From an uncultured Bacteroidales bacterium (GTDB taxonomy: Bacteria > Bacteroidota > Bacteroidia > Bacteroidales > UBA932): 64,000 nucleotides of DNA. Positions within the stretch are counted from its first letter, which is position 1, and each line of letters opens with the position of its first letter. Below, one piece after another: positions 1 through 6,942 of the stretch. The stretch lies in contig CALUTU010000002.1 in assembly GCA_944323785.1 (NCBI GenBank), forward strand, positions 1-64,000, given 5' to 3'. Below the pieces are notes generated by a model. The model was not told the origin of the DNA, did not search any database, and was given only the letters and a program-made list of their open reading frames with translations. The position numbers were made by a program, and so were the translations under genes.

Positions 1-5
1 ATTCT

Positions 6-74
6 TGTGCACTGTTGTTACCGTTTTTTGTGCATTCTCCTTACCATTTTCTGTGCACTCGTGATTTCTGTTTA
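6..74. repeat. Degenerate 23-bp tandem repeat at window edge
   Basis: The hexamer TGTGCA recurs at 6, 29 and 52, a constant 23-bp period. Units one and two agree at about 16 of 23 positions (shared blocks TGTGCA and TTACC-TTTT), and the third is more diverged. The array touches the window edge and may continue to the left. It lies just upstream of, or within the first codons of, the truncated NERD gene, inside the decayed tRNA-Arg island. It could be a protein-binding array such as recombinase arm sites or a regulator site, or chance. Confidence 0.4.
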
Positions 75-232
75 CATCATAATAGCCATCTTCATTTTTC
101 TCGGCTTTTGGCTCCGCAGATCGAAAGGCCGGATAGGCGAACATCGTGTTGCCCATATTCTCAGCAAACTACCAAAAGACAGATACCGGGTAATCAACAA
201 TCTGCTCCTGCGGACATCATCAGGCAGCACCA
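7..232 (+). pseudogene. NERD-domain protein, 5' fragment
   Basis: The reading frame encodes a hydrophobic N-terminal helix (about residues 8-34), then a basic stop-transfer and the stretch GRIGEHRVAHIL...YRVINNLLL. This matches the opening of NERD (nuclease-related) domain proteins, which have G-x-x-GE-x-x-V and a conserved 'xVxNNxLL' strand. Homology stops near position 230 at RTSSGST, where a full protein would continue with the catalytic 'QIDHI' region. Sequence of a different family begins at once, so the nuclease core is missing. No in-frame ATG is visible; GTG at 7 or 61 would be needed. It is judged a non-functional remnant at a deletion junction. A chimeric assembly is the alternative. 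Confidence 0.6.
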
Positions 233-235
233 TAT

Positions 236-407
236 ATGTACTTCAAAGGCGGCACCAGCCTCAGTAAAGGCTGGAATCTCATAGACCGTTTCAGTGAAGA
301 CATAGACATTGCCCTTTACCGGGACTTCTTTCTCAACGAACTGCACAAAGGTTGCGCGGCCTGCACTACCAACAACCAGATAATGAATCTCCGGAAAGTT
401 TCCAGAG
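236..407 (+). pseudogene. AbiEii-type nucleotidyltransferase toxin, internal fragment
   Basis: The frame encodes FKGGTSLSKGWNLIDRFSED followed by IDIAL, the hallmark core of AbiEii/type IV toxin nucleotidyltransferases (GG-x-SLSK and the D-x-D metal site in EDIDIAL). A segment ending LRKVSRD, typical of the family, comes next. Both the N-terminus and most of the C-terminal helical domain are absent. The fragment is bounded by the NERD remnant on the left (junction near 230) and the AlbA_2/GHKL gene on the right (junction near 400-408). No AbiEi antitoxin is seen. It is about 57 codons against 250-300 in intact toxins, so it cannot be active. Confidence 0.6.
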
Positions 408-1463
408 ATGGTCGATACCAAAGTCCTCGATACATTCGACCTGTCTGCACTTAACTCGGAGAGCATTTATGCGTTCCGTATGAGCTTCCGCAACACACAT
501 GTCTCCCATCCTTGGGACCAGCTCCCGGATGAGGACTTCCTCGTAAAAATAGGAGCTGTGGCCAAGGATACAACGACAGGCAAGTTTCATCCTACAGGCG
601 CAGGACTCCTGATGTTCGGTAACGAATACGAGATAGTCCGCGAATACCCCAACTATTTCCTCGACTTCCGCGAAATGGTCAACGACATCACCGAATGGAC
701 AGACCGCGTCTGGTCCACATCAGGAGACTGGAGCGGCAACATTTTTGACTTCTACCGCAGGATAGTCACAAAGCTCGTGCAGGATCTAAAAGTGCCATTC
801 AGGCTTGAAGGTATCATCCGCATCGATGACACACCCCAGCACAAGGCCGTCCGCGAAGCCCTCGCCAACTGTCTTGTCAATGCTGACTATTACGGAAGAG
901 GTGGAGTCGTCATTCTAAAACACCGTGAACGGCTCGTGTTCGAGAATCCCGGTACTATCAGGATAGGCAAGGCCCTAATGCTTGAAGGCGGCCACTCCGA
1001 CCCGAGAAACTCCGTTATCATCAAGATGTTCTCCATGCTGCACATAGGCGAAAGAGCCGGTAGTGGCATCCACCGTATCATCTCCGCCTGGTCTTCCGCA
1101 GGCTATGACGCACCGCAGATAGCAGAACGCATCGGAGAGTTCGAAAGAACAACTCTGACACTTCCACTTGTTTATGTTGAGAAAGGTATCCGGGAAACCG
1201 CAGAAAGTACCCAAGAAATCGGTTCTACAGATGCTTCTAAGGGCGAAAGTACCCAAGAAAATACGAAGAAAGAGCCATTCAACAAAACTGCCAGAGCCAT
1301 TCTCAACTCTATTATTGTCCAGCCTACCCTTACCCGGGAAATGCTCGCAGAACAGTTGGGCCTATCCGACTCTACAGTAAAGAAATACCTTAAGATTTTC
1401 AAGGATCTCGGTCTTATTGACAGGATTGGACCGAACAAAGGCGGCTATTGGGAGGAGAAATAG
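408..1463 (+). pseudogene. AlbA_2/GHKL-type regulator lacking its N-terminus
   Basis: The 351 codons match the middle and end of the widespread 'ATP-binding, AlbA_2 domain' putative regulators often listed as RecG-like. There is a GAGLLMFG segment (about residue 65), a GHKL ATPase-like part with EALANCLVNADY (about 150) and GERAGSGIHRI (about 218), and a C-terminal winged helix with LTREMLAEQLGLSDSTVKKY (about 306-325). Intact members carry about 120 more N-terminal residues with the AlbA_2 domain, missing here. ATG 408 is simply the first start after the AbiEii junction. The remaining frame is open and could still be translated, so a shortened HTH protein is possible. Such genes often accompany defence islands. 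Confidence 0.6.
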
Positions 1464-1573
1464 TAACATACAAATGATTGACGACAGCTGTTTCGATACA
1501 ATAAAAATGGGCATCGGGGCGACCACCATAGCGACCCCAATCTTATAAATAATCAGTTATCAGAATAGCATGC

Positions 1574-1590
1574 AATCCGGTTGGGATTAA
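1574..1590. repeat. att-like scar: copy of tRNA-Arg 3' end (outer)
   Basis: AATCCGGTTGGGATTAA. Its 14-bp core 1575-1588 equals 2813-2826, the 3' part of the tRNA-Arg gene, in the same orientation, and all 17 bp recur at 2617-2633. It lies on the 3' side of the tRNA gene, where integrases using tRNA 3' ends leave their distal att site. Confidence 0.65.
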
Positions 1591-1614
1591 TCCGCTCTAA
1601 AACTGTCAACCTAA

Positions 1615-2030
1615 ATCAGGGAAAGTCCAGATTTGGCTCTCCGAGAAATCATGTCAATCCCGTGGGACCATCACCGCCGTATAATTGACAAGTGTGTAAT
1701 GATGTCCAGAAAGCTCTCTTCTTTGTAAAGAAAACCCACGAAAACAACTGGAGTCGCAACGTGCTGGTAAATTGGCTCAGTACAGACCTTTACGAGAGGG
1801 AAGACAAGGCTATCACCAACTTCAGTTCCACACTGCCTGAAATCCAGGGGGATTTGGCTCAGCAGATTACCAAAGATCCCTACCTTTTTGATTTCCTGTC
1901 TATGCGTGAAGACTATGATGAGCGCGACCTTGAGGATGCCTTGGTGTCCAATGTCACCAAATTCCTCCTTGAACTCGGCAAAGGCTTCTCTTATATGGGC
2001 AGACAACGGGTAGTAGAAATCAAAAAGTAA
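1615..2030 (+). pseudogene. DUF1016 (YhcG/PDDEXK) nuclease, frameshifted and truncated
   Basis: Two overlapping frames together give a recognisable DUF1016 N-terminal domain. Frame one (from 1615) reads REIMSIPWDHHRRIIDKC. Frame two (from about 1692) continues NDVQKALFF, NNWSRNVLVNWL, ITNFSSTLPEIQGDLAQQ and KDPYLFDFL, up to LLELGKGFSYMGRQ. The switch falls at AAGTGTGTAATG (about 1686-1697), which looks like duplication of a GT dinucleotide; without it the frame is continuous. The catalytic PDDEXK half that should follow 'GRQ' is absent, and the frame stops at 2030. These proteins are predicted nucleases linked to restriction or phage defence; this copy is dead. It sits between the two att-like scars. 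Confidence 0.65.
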
Positions 2031-2616
2031 AGAGAAAAGACTGTTGCAGAAGTACACAGAAAGAGTTATCTTCATGTATAAAAGCCTTGCAGAGAATGAT
2101 AGGAAAATCTCCCGGCGAGGAAGTCCGGTTGTCGCCACCGCTCGGGGATGTGCGGCCTACAGGGAGTAAATCCCTAGGTGAGCCCCGCCCCAAGGTCCCC
2201 CTGCCCGAACCCGTCATTCCCCGGAGGCCTGAATGTCAACAGGAAATGCCCGCACACCCCATTCTTGCAAGCCTCTGTACATCAAGTATTTGCAAACAGC
2301 GCCCGTGGATACCTCAATTATAAAACAGCCAGCTTCCACAACGCAACTTTCTAACAGGCTGATTATCTGCCAGTTCCCGATTTGTTCCGTGCCAACGATT
2401 CTTTTTCGTTTATTTCCGCAAGCACATCGGGAGGGCAGCGTGGAGCCTCAAGAAGCTTATGAGAGAGCGCGCCGACAAGCACCGCAGGGCTTTATTGTGC
2501 CTTTGGAAACTGGGCCTCGCAAATGCTTCGGACAACAGCCTCACTACTACAGGCTTGATAAAATACGCTTCGTAAGGAGCAACTAAATAGAGATTATCAA
2601 CTATTTCAATCTCGAT
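2031..2616. other. Unassigned island sequence
   Basis: About 590 bp without a recognisable intact gene. The part 2100-2235 is strikingly GC-rich for a non-coding stretch and contains the small inverted repeat AGGGA-GTAAA-TCCCT. A frame at 2363-2575 on the plus strand (…FRKHIGRAAWSLKK…) has no start codon and a basic, helical composition. It may be the tail of a mobile-element protein but I cannot assign it. I treat the stretch as decayed insert DNA between the two att-like scars. Confidence 0.4.
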
Positions 2617-2633
2617 AATCCGGTTGGGATTAA
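2617..2633. repeat. att-like scar: copy of tRNA-Arg 3' end (inner)
   Basis: AATCCGGTTGGGATTAA, identical over 17 bp to 1574-1590 and sharing its 14-bp core 2618-2631 with the tRNA-Arg gene (2813-2826), all in direct orientation. It is followed immediately by a small hairpin (AAGCC-TAAA-GGCTT and a T run, 2632-2648) that could end transcription entering from the left. Confidence 0.65.
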
Positions 2634-2773
2634 GCCTAAAGGCTTTTTCCCTTGCCCTGCGCCACGGGCGATCCTACATAACTGCACATGATGTGCCGGG
2701 CTCCGCCCGCCTTTCTGTTCTGTAACTTCCTTTCCGTGAACAAGTTCATGTCATATCAGTTTCAGAACAGAAA
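2632..2773. other. Dyad-rich spacer between att scar and tRNA-Arg
   Basis: No coding signal. In 140 bp there are four inverted repeats: AAGCC/GGCTT (2632-2645), GCACAT-G-ATGTGC (2684-2696), CGGGC/GCCCG (2697-2709), and a widely spaced 11-bp pair TTTCTGTTCTG (2712-2722) and CAGAACAGAAA (2763-2773). Such density suggests binding sites or folded RNA connected with the mobile element, but no known motif was recognised. Confidence 0.45.
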
Positions 2774-2795
2774 CGCCTGACCGGAAGGTCAGGCG
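2774..2795 (-). terminator. Hairpin terminator after tRNA-Arg
   Basis: Perfect 9-bp stem CGCCTGACC / GGTCAGGCG closed by a four-base loop, 16 bp beyond the 3' end of tRNA-Arg on the minus strand. The following minus-strand sequence (TTTCTGTTCTG) is T-rich but not a pure T run, so termination strength is uncertain. Confidence 0.6.
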
Positions 2796-2810
2796 CATCA
2801 TGTTTATCTG

Positions 2811-2884
2811 TGATCCGGTTGGGATTCGAACCCAAGACCCACAGCTTAGAAGGCTGTTGCTCTATCCAGCTGAGCTACCGGACC
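2811..2884 (-). tRNA. tRNA-Arg (anticodon UCU)
   Basis: On the minus strand the gene folds as a 74-nt cloverleaf. The acceptor stem GGTCCGG pairs with CCGGATC (one G-U), the D-arm contains AGCTCAG, the anticodon stem ACAGC/GCTGT holds loop CTTCTAA with anticodon TCT, and the T-loop is TTCGAAT. The discriminator is A at 2811, and CCA is not encoded. It reads AGA codons. Its 3' 14 bases recur at 1575 and 2618, marking it as the integration target of the adjoining island. Confidence 0.95.
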
Positions 2885-2960
2885 ATAGTCATTCGGATGG
2901 GCTCGCACGTTTGGGTACTCTTTTGGGTACGATACGTCGCCTGTTTCCCGAATGCGGCTG

Positions 2961-2968
2961 CAAAGATA
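2961..2968 (-). promoter_or_regulatory. Bacteroidetes -7 box for tRNA-Arg
   Basis: TATCTTTG on the minus strand matches TAnnTTTG, about 77 bp before the tRNA 5' end. An AT-rich TTTATG near 2985-2990 is in roughly the right place for the -33 element. Confidence 0.5.
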
Positions 2969-3046
2969 AAAAAATATTTTATTTCATAAACATTTTATTA
3001 TTTTGAGACAATTTTTGCAATATCTTTATTCCAAATTTTATTGCAT

Positions 3047-3592
3047 ATGAAACGAATGTTGATGATTATAGATCCGCAGATAGACTTTATAAGCGGGGAA
3101 ATGGCAGTTGAAGGTGCTAAGGAGAAGATGGATGCACTTATCAGGTACATTGAGAAAATGGACGGAAAATACGCATGCAAGGCCGTGACGTTAGACTGGC
3201 ATCCGTTCAATCATTGCTCGTTTGAGGAGAACGGAGGACAGTGGCCAATGCACTGCGTACAGCATACTGTCGGTTCATGTATCTACCCTCCTATGGTCGA
3301 GCCGCTGTACAGGACGGCCGGAGAAGTCAAGATATTCAAGAAAGGAGATAAGAAAAACGTAGAGGAATATTCCATATTCAGAAACCTGACCTCCAGAAGA
3401 CATATTGATTATCTGATGCACAGGCTCGGTATCGGACGCATAGACATGTGCGGCATCGCCGGTGACATCTGCGTACTCAGCACACTCAAGGGCGGCATAG
3501 AGACGTATGGGGCACCTATGTTCCATGTTCTGGAAGAGTTCTGCCCCTCGATTGACGGCGGTACCGCCCTTCATCAATTCCTCATATCATAA
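3047..3592 (+). CDS. pncA: Nicotinamidase / cysteine hydrolase
   Basis: Converts nicotinamide to nicotinate and ammonia for NAD salvage in the cytosol. The 181-residue length fits the PncA/isochorismatase-like family. Visible motifs are Asp9 in IIDPQIDF, the metal site D50-W-H52 with H69 in WPMHCVQ, a candidate catalytic Lys99 in IFKKG, and the nucleophile Cys142 in AGDICV. The metal-site spacing and WP-x-HCVQ are specific for nicotinamidase rather than isochorismatase. An in-frame TTG six bases upstream is less likely than ATG 3047. The gene stands alone, preceded by the -7-like TATCTTTA. The window also encodes nicotinate phosphoribosyltransferase (45877-47082), the next salvage step. Confidence 0.85.
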   Translation: MKRMLMIIDPQIDFISGEMAVEGAKEKMDALIRYIEKMDGKYACKAVTLDWHPFNHCSFEENGGQWPMHCVQHTVGSCIYPPMVEPLYRTAGEVKIFKKGDKKNVEEYSIFRNLTSRRHIDYLMHRLGIGRIDMCGIAGDICVLSTLKGGIETYGAPMFHVLEEFCPSIDGGTALHQFLIS

Positions 3593-3703
3593 CAGATTCC
3601 TGGAGGGAAAGCATGACTTCAGGTAAAATCTGCTGTTTCTTCTGTAATATTGGTACATTATTCATCTGAAGAAAGTGTAATTTTACATCAAATTTCAAAT
3701 AAG

Positions 3704-4249
3704 ATGAAACGGATATTTTTACTTATTACGGCAGCAGCAGTTGTCTGTTTATCTGTCGCTGCTCAAAACCAGAAAGTTATGAATGGTAAAAACACACTTG
3801 TGGCCTACTTCTCAGCCACCGGAACTACTGAGAGGGTTGCAGAGATGATTGCCGAAGCTACAGGAGGCACTCTCTACGAGATCACTCCCGAGCAGGAGTA
3901 CTCTGACGCGGACCTGAACTGGCGGGACGAATCATCGCGCAGCAGCGTGGAGATGCACGACCTGTCGTTCCGTCCGGCGATAGTCAGGAACCTGGAAAAT
4001 GCCGGAGACTACGATGTTATCTACATCGGTTTCCCTATCTGGTGGAACCTTGCCCCCACAGTGGTGAATACCTTTATCGAGGCGTACGGCTTTGACGGCA
4101 AGACAGTGATACCCTTCGCCACATCCGGCGGCAGCGGCATCACCAACTCCGCCGCCCAGCTCAAGAAGCAGTACCCCGACATCAACTGGCAGAGCGGCAA
4201 GCTGCTGAACAATCCTTCCAGGGCAGATATCGAAGCCTGGGTAAAATAA
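3704..4249 (+). CDS. Exported flavodoxin-like protein
   Basis: A 181-residue protein with an N-terminal signal peptide (MKRIFLLITAAAVVCLSVAA, cleavage after about residue 20) and a flavodoxin fold. The FMN phosphate loop YFSATGTTERVAEMIAE lies near residue 35, the IGFPIWWNLAP segment that packs on the flavin near 110, and TSGGSGI near 145. It probably carries FMN and electrons outside the cytoplasm, which is unusual for flavodoxins but recurrent in Bacteroidales. ATG 3704 gives a proper signal peptide; an upstream in-frame extension does not. It lies 25 bp before a flavin reductase family gene on the same strand, suggesting a two-gene flavin redox unit. The physiological partner is unknown. 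Confidence 0.8.
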   Translation: MKRIFLLITAAAVVCLSVAAQNQKVMNGKNTLVAYFSATGTTERVAEMIAEATGGTLYEITPEQEYSDADLNWRDESSRSSVEMHDLSFRPAIVRNLENAGDYDVIYIGFPIWWNLAPTVVNTFIEAYGFDGKTVIPFATSGGSGITNSAAQLKKQYPDINWQSGKLLNNPSRADIEAWVK

Positions 4250-4274
4250 CCGTACAACCATAGAATCATCCATT

Positions 4275-4835
4275 ATGAGAAAGAATTTCGGAGCCAAGCC
4301 CCTCACCTATCCCCAGCCGGTGTACATTATCGCCACATACGGTGAGGACGGCACACCCGATGCCATGAACGCGGCATGGGGCGGCATCAGCGAGCAGAAC
4401 GAGATAAGCCTGTGTCTCAGCGCGGGCCACAAGACAGTCAAGAACATACTCAAACGCGGAGCATTCACGGTCAGCATGGCCGAGACCGGACACATCACCG
4501 CCTGCGATTACGTGGGTCTGGTATCCGGCAACAACACCCCGGACAAATTCACTAAGGCCGGTTTCCACGCCGTCATGTCGGAGTTCGTTGACGCACCTCT
4601 GATCGAGGAACTGTCCGTAGCGGTGGAATGCCGCCTGAATGACTACAATCCAGAGACCTGCATCCTGCGCGGCGAGATAGTCAACGTCAGCGTGGACGAG
4701 AGAGTCCTCACCCCCGAGGGCAAGGTGGATCCCGCAAAGGTCTCCCCCGTCATCTTCGACCCGTTCAACAACATCTACCTGAAAGTCGGTGAGAAAGTCG
4801 GCAACGCCTTTTCGGACGGACGCCGCCTCAAATAA
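4275..4835 (+). CDS. Flavin reductase family protein
   Basis: The 186 residues match the flavin reductase-like, FMN-binding split-barrel family (PF01613). The N-terminal PVYIIATYGEDGTPDAMNAAW and the later AGHKTVKNI and GAFTVSM segments form the FMN pocket. Members reduce free flavin or act as flavoredoxin-type electron carriers. No signal peptide is present, so it should be cytosolic, unlike the flavodoxin 25 bp upstream. The two are probably cotranscribed, ending at the hairpin 4863-4890. Substrate specificity cannot be read from the sequence. Confidence 0.8.
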   Translation: MRKNFGAKPLTYPQPVYIIATYGEDGTPDAMNAAWGGISEQNEISLCLSAGHKTVKNILKRGAFTVSMAETGHITACDYVGLVSGNNTPDKFTKAGFHAVMSEFVDAPLIEELSVAVECRLNDYNPETCILRGEIVNVSVDERVLTPEGKVDPAKVSPVIFDPFNNIYLKVGEKVGNAFSDGRRLK

Positions 4836-4862
4836 TCGGCAGCACAGATGCTCTACGCAAAA

Positions 4863-4890
4863 GGCTGACCTTGCCGGGTCAGTCTTTTTT
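4863..4890 (+). terminator. Rho-independent terminator after flavin reductase
   Basis: Stem GGCTGACC / GGTCAGTC (8 bp, one G-U) with loop TTGCCG and six T. It overlaps the last codons and stop of the convergent channel gene (ends 4879), whose Lys codons come from the T tract read in reverse. Confidence 0.75.
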
Positions 4891-5616
4891 GTTGAGGCGG
4901 TCTTTCATGGAAGCGATGAAGGCCGAGCTGATGATACCGGTGGGGATGGCCAGCATGGCTATGCCGATGAAGCTGATGAAAGCGCAGAGGATGCGGCCTA
5001 TGGGCGTTACCGGATAAATGTCACCGTAACCCACTGTGGTGAATGTGATGACGGCCCACCACATACTGTCTCCGATGTTCTTGAAGACTTCGGGCTGAGC
5101 TCCCTTCTCCACGAAATAGACCAGTATCGCGGAGAAACAGATGATGATCAGGCAGGCGGTAAACGCCGTCAGCAGCTCGGAACGCACTGACTTCATCACC
5201 TTCAGGATAAGCTGGAAGGCTGTCGAATATCGTATCAGTTTGAACACCACGAACACATACGGCAGGATGATGATGTGGACGATCTCGGTGTCCCAGTAAA
5301 AGTAGGTCATTACAAACGGAATGACCGCCACCAAGTCCACAAGCCCGTAGAAAGAAAAAATATACTTCAGGCGGCTGCGGTACGCCGGCAAGTCCGGATA
5401 TAGCGCGGGTGCGGAATAAATCCGGAGCATATACTCTATCAGGAATACCAGTGACGCGAGATGTATAAAACTCTGGAACAACCAGCCATACTGCTGGAAA
5501 TCCTTGAAGGAAGAGAACACTACTGATGTGATTGAAAGCAATATGAACAACATGGCAATAAAGCGGACTGCCCTGCTTTTCAAAAATCTCTGTACGATAT
5601 CGATGCGTTTTTCCAT
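4879..5616 (-). CDS. Voltage-gated-type potassium channel
   Basis: A 245-residue integral membrane protein of the Ion_trans family with six predicted helices. The pore helix is followed by the selectivity filter T194-VGYGD199, diagnostic of K+ selectivity, and the last helix ends near residue 232. The fourth helix region (about 122-142: VVFKLIRYSTAFQLILK) has only a few spaced basic residues, so voltage sensing may be weak. There is no cytosolic RCK domain. The likely role is passive K+ conductance and membrane potential control. It is a single gene, convergent with the flavin reductase. Confidence 0.85.
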   Translation of the reverse strand: MEKRIDIVQRFLKSRAVRFIAMLFILLSITSVVFSSFKDFQQYGWLFQSFIHLASLVFLIEYMLRIYSAPALYPDLPAYRSRLKYIFSFYGLVDLVAVIPFVMTYFYWDTEIVHIIILPYVFVVFKLIRYSTAFQLILKVMKSVRSELLTAFTACLIIICFSAILVYFVEKGAQPEVFKNIGDSMWWAVITFTTVGYGDIYPVTPIGRILCAFISFIGIAMLAIPTGIISSAFIASMKDRLNKKD

Positions 5617-5693
5617 AGCAACTAGCGACTATCTTACAAACTTACGCAAATTTTATGACAATGCGCGGAATATTCCTCATACTTTCTTTAACA

Positions 5694-5733
5694 AATTGAC
5701 TTCGTGGTGCACTGCGAAACCACGAAGTCAATT
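5694..5733 (-). terminator. Terminator of the lysine/butyrate operon
   Basis: A perfect 14-bp inverted repeat (AATTGACTTCGTGG / CCACGAAGTCAATT) with a 12-base loop lies 28 bp beyond the serpin stop codon. On the minus strand it is followed by TTGTTAAAG, only moderately T-rich. It is the first strong hairpin after 16 genes in the same direction. Confidence 0.65.
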
Positions 5734-5760
5734 CTATAGATTCTACATTGATTGAAGCCG

Positions 5761-6942
5761 CTACAGATTGCGGACGATTCCCATGAAGAGGAGTGTGCCA
5801 GAGGTACGCTCGCGGATAAGGAACACGAACGGGCGGTCAACAGTAAAACTGAAAGGCTCTGGACCTAAGGAGGTACGCATCATGCCTACGGATGTAATGG
5901 CGGCGGCCTCCGAGCCCTCCTCATTGACCTCGATAAATGTCTTCTGCTTGACCTCACTGATCATCAGATTATCCTTGGACATAGCCGAGAAGTCCGCCGA
6001 TGAGGTAAATGCCTCCTTCATGCCCAGCCTCTGCAGGACATCATTGAGGGTGATCTCATATTCGGCTTTGAATGACGGCAGGGTCAGCCTGATCTCATCC
6101 GTCTGGAGACTGCCGGACAGTTTGTCCAGGAGTTCTTTATCAAGTGCGGAGACAAAATCATCTACTGATATTCCATCAGCCGGCATCAGCACGTCCATTA
6201 CAAAATTCCCTTCTTCTCCGTATGGAAGCTCAACCATGGAGCCTTCCGTACCCGAATAATAAGGGAAATAAGCTTTGTTGTGCATGAACTTGACCTGAGA
6301 GTCATTGCTGTCACCATGGAAAATATCCTCACGGGTAAGCGCAGGATCAAAGGGAGTAGTCCAAAGTCCTTTGAAGTACAGCGCATTGAGCAGATACAGT
6401 TGCGTAGCCGGATCTATCGTTTCGATCATCTTGTCAATACGGCCGGCGGTATTGTCGGAGCACCACTGGTTGATTACAGACGGAGACGCAGGGTCAGAGA
6501 AATCCAGATTGGTCACCACCGCATCATAGTTTTTCCTGACTTTCCTGGAGAAGCTGTTCTTCAGGGGAAACACATCGGATACCCAGATCGAGTTGGCGGC
6601 ATTGAGCTCCACCCCCTCAGGATCAGACGCGAAGAGGTCCATGACACTGCGGTTGTACTCGTTGAGTTCCTTTATGGTACAGTCAAATCCGAGAGCGGAG
6701 AGCATTTCCCGCTGAGTACTCCCGGATGCGCCGTTGGCTGTCATGGACAACGCAAGCGAGGCGCTCATGGGAGATATGAATACTACGTCCGAACCGTCAT
6801 TGGAGACTACTTCCTGAAACAGCCCGAAAGCAAAAGAGGGAACTGCTCCGGCAGTCCCTCCTTCGATATTGTCGTCAGCCTGCGCGACAACAGGCATCAG
6901 AGCCATTGCCGCTGCAAGCACGGTATACATGGATTTTCTCAT
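5761..6942 (-). CDS. Secreted serpin (serine/cysteine protease inhibitor)
   Basis: A 393-residue protein with a signal peptide (residues 1-22, ending VAQA) followed by a full serpin fold. NAANSIWV, the FKGLW segment and the C-terminal FSFTVDRPFVFLIRER (serpin signature region) are all recognisable. The reactive-centre hinge EEGSEAAAITS (about 341-351) has the small residues needed for loop insertion, so it should be inhibitory. The scissile bond lies in GMMRTSLG; Arg or Thr at P1 is plausible but not certain, because the loop is a few residues longer than in antitrypsin. Its ATG overlaps the etfA stop (TAATG), so translation is coupled to the fermentation operon. In gut or oral Bacteroidales serpins are thought to protect against host or self proteases. 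Confidence 0.9.
   Translation of the reverse strand: MRKSMYTVLAAAMALMPVVAQADDNIEGGTAGAVPSFAFGLFQEVVSNDGSDVVFISPMSASLALSMTANGASGSTQREMLSALGFDCTIKELNEYNRSVMDLFASDPEGVELNAANSIWVSDVFPLKNSFSRKVRKNYDAVVTNLDFSDPASPSVINQWCSDNTAGRIDKMIETIDPATQLYLLNALYFKGLWTTPFDPALTREDIFHGDSNDSQVKFMHNKAYFPYYSGTEGSMVELPYGEEGNFVMDVLMPADGISVDDFVSALDKELLDKLSGSLQTDEIRLTLPSFKAEYEITLNDVLQRLGMKEAFTSSADFSAMSKDNLMISEVKQKTFIEVNEEGSEAAAITSVGMMRTSLGPEPFSFTVDRPFVFLIRERTSGTLLFMGIVRNL

Noticed and set aside
2233..2586. 117-codon plus-strand frame in the island
   Set aside because: Composition is not protein-like (many P, T, Q and S early) and no family is recognised; a competing frame is equally open.
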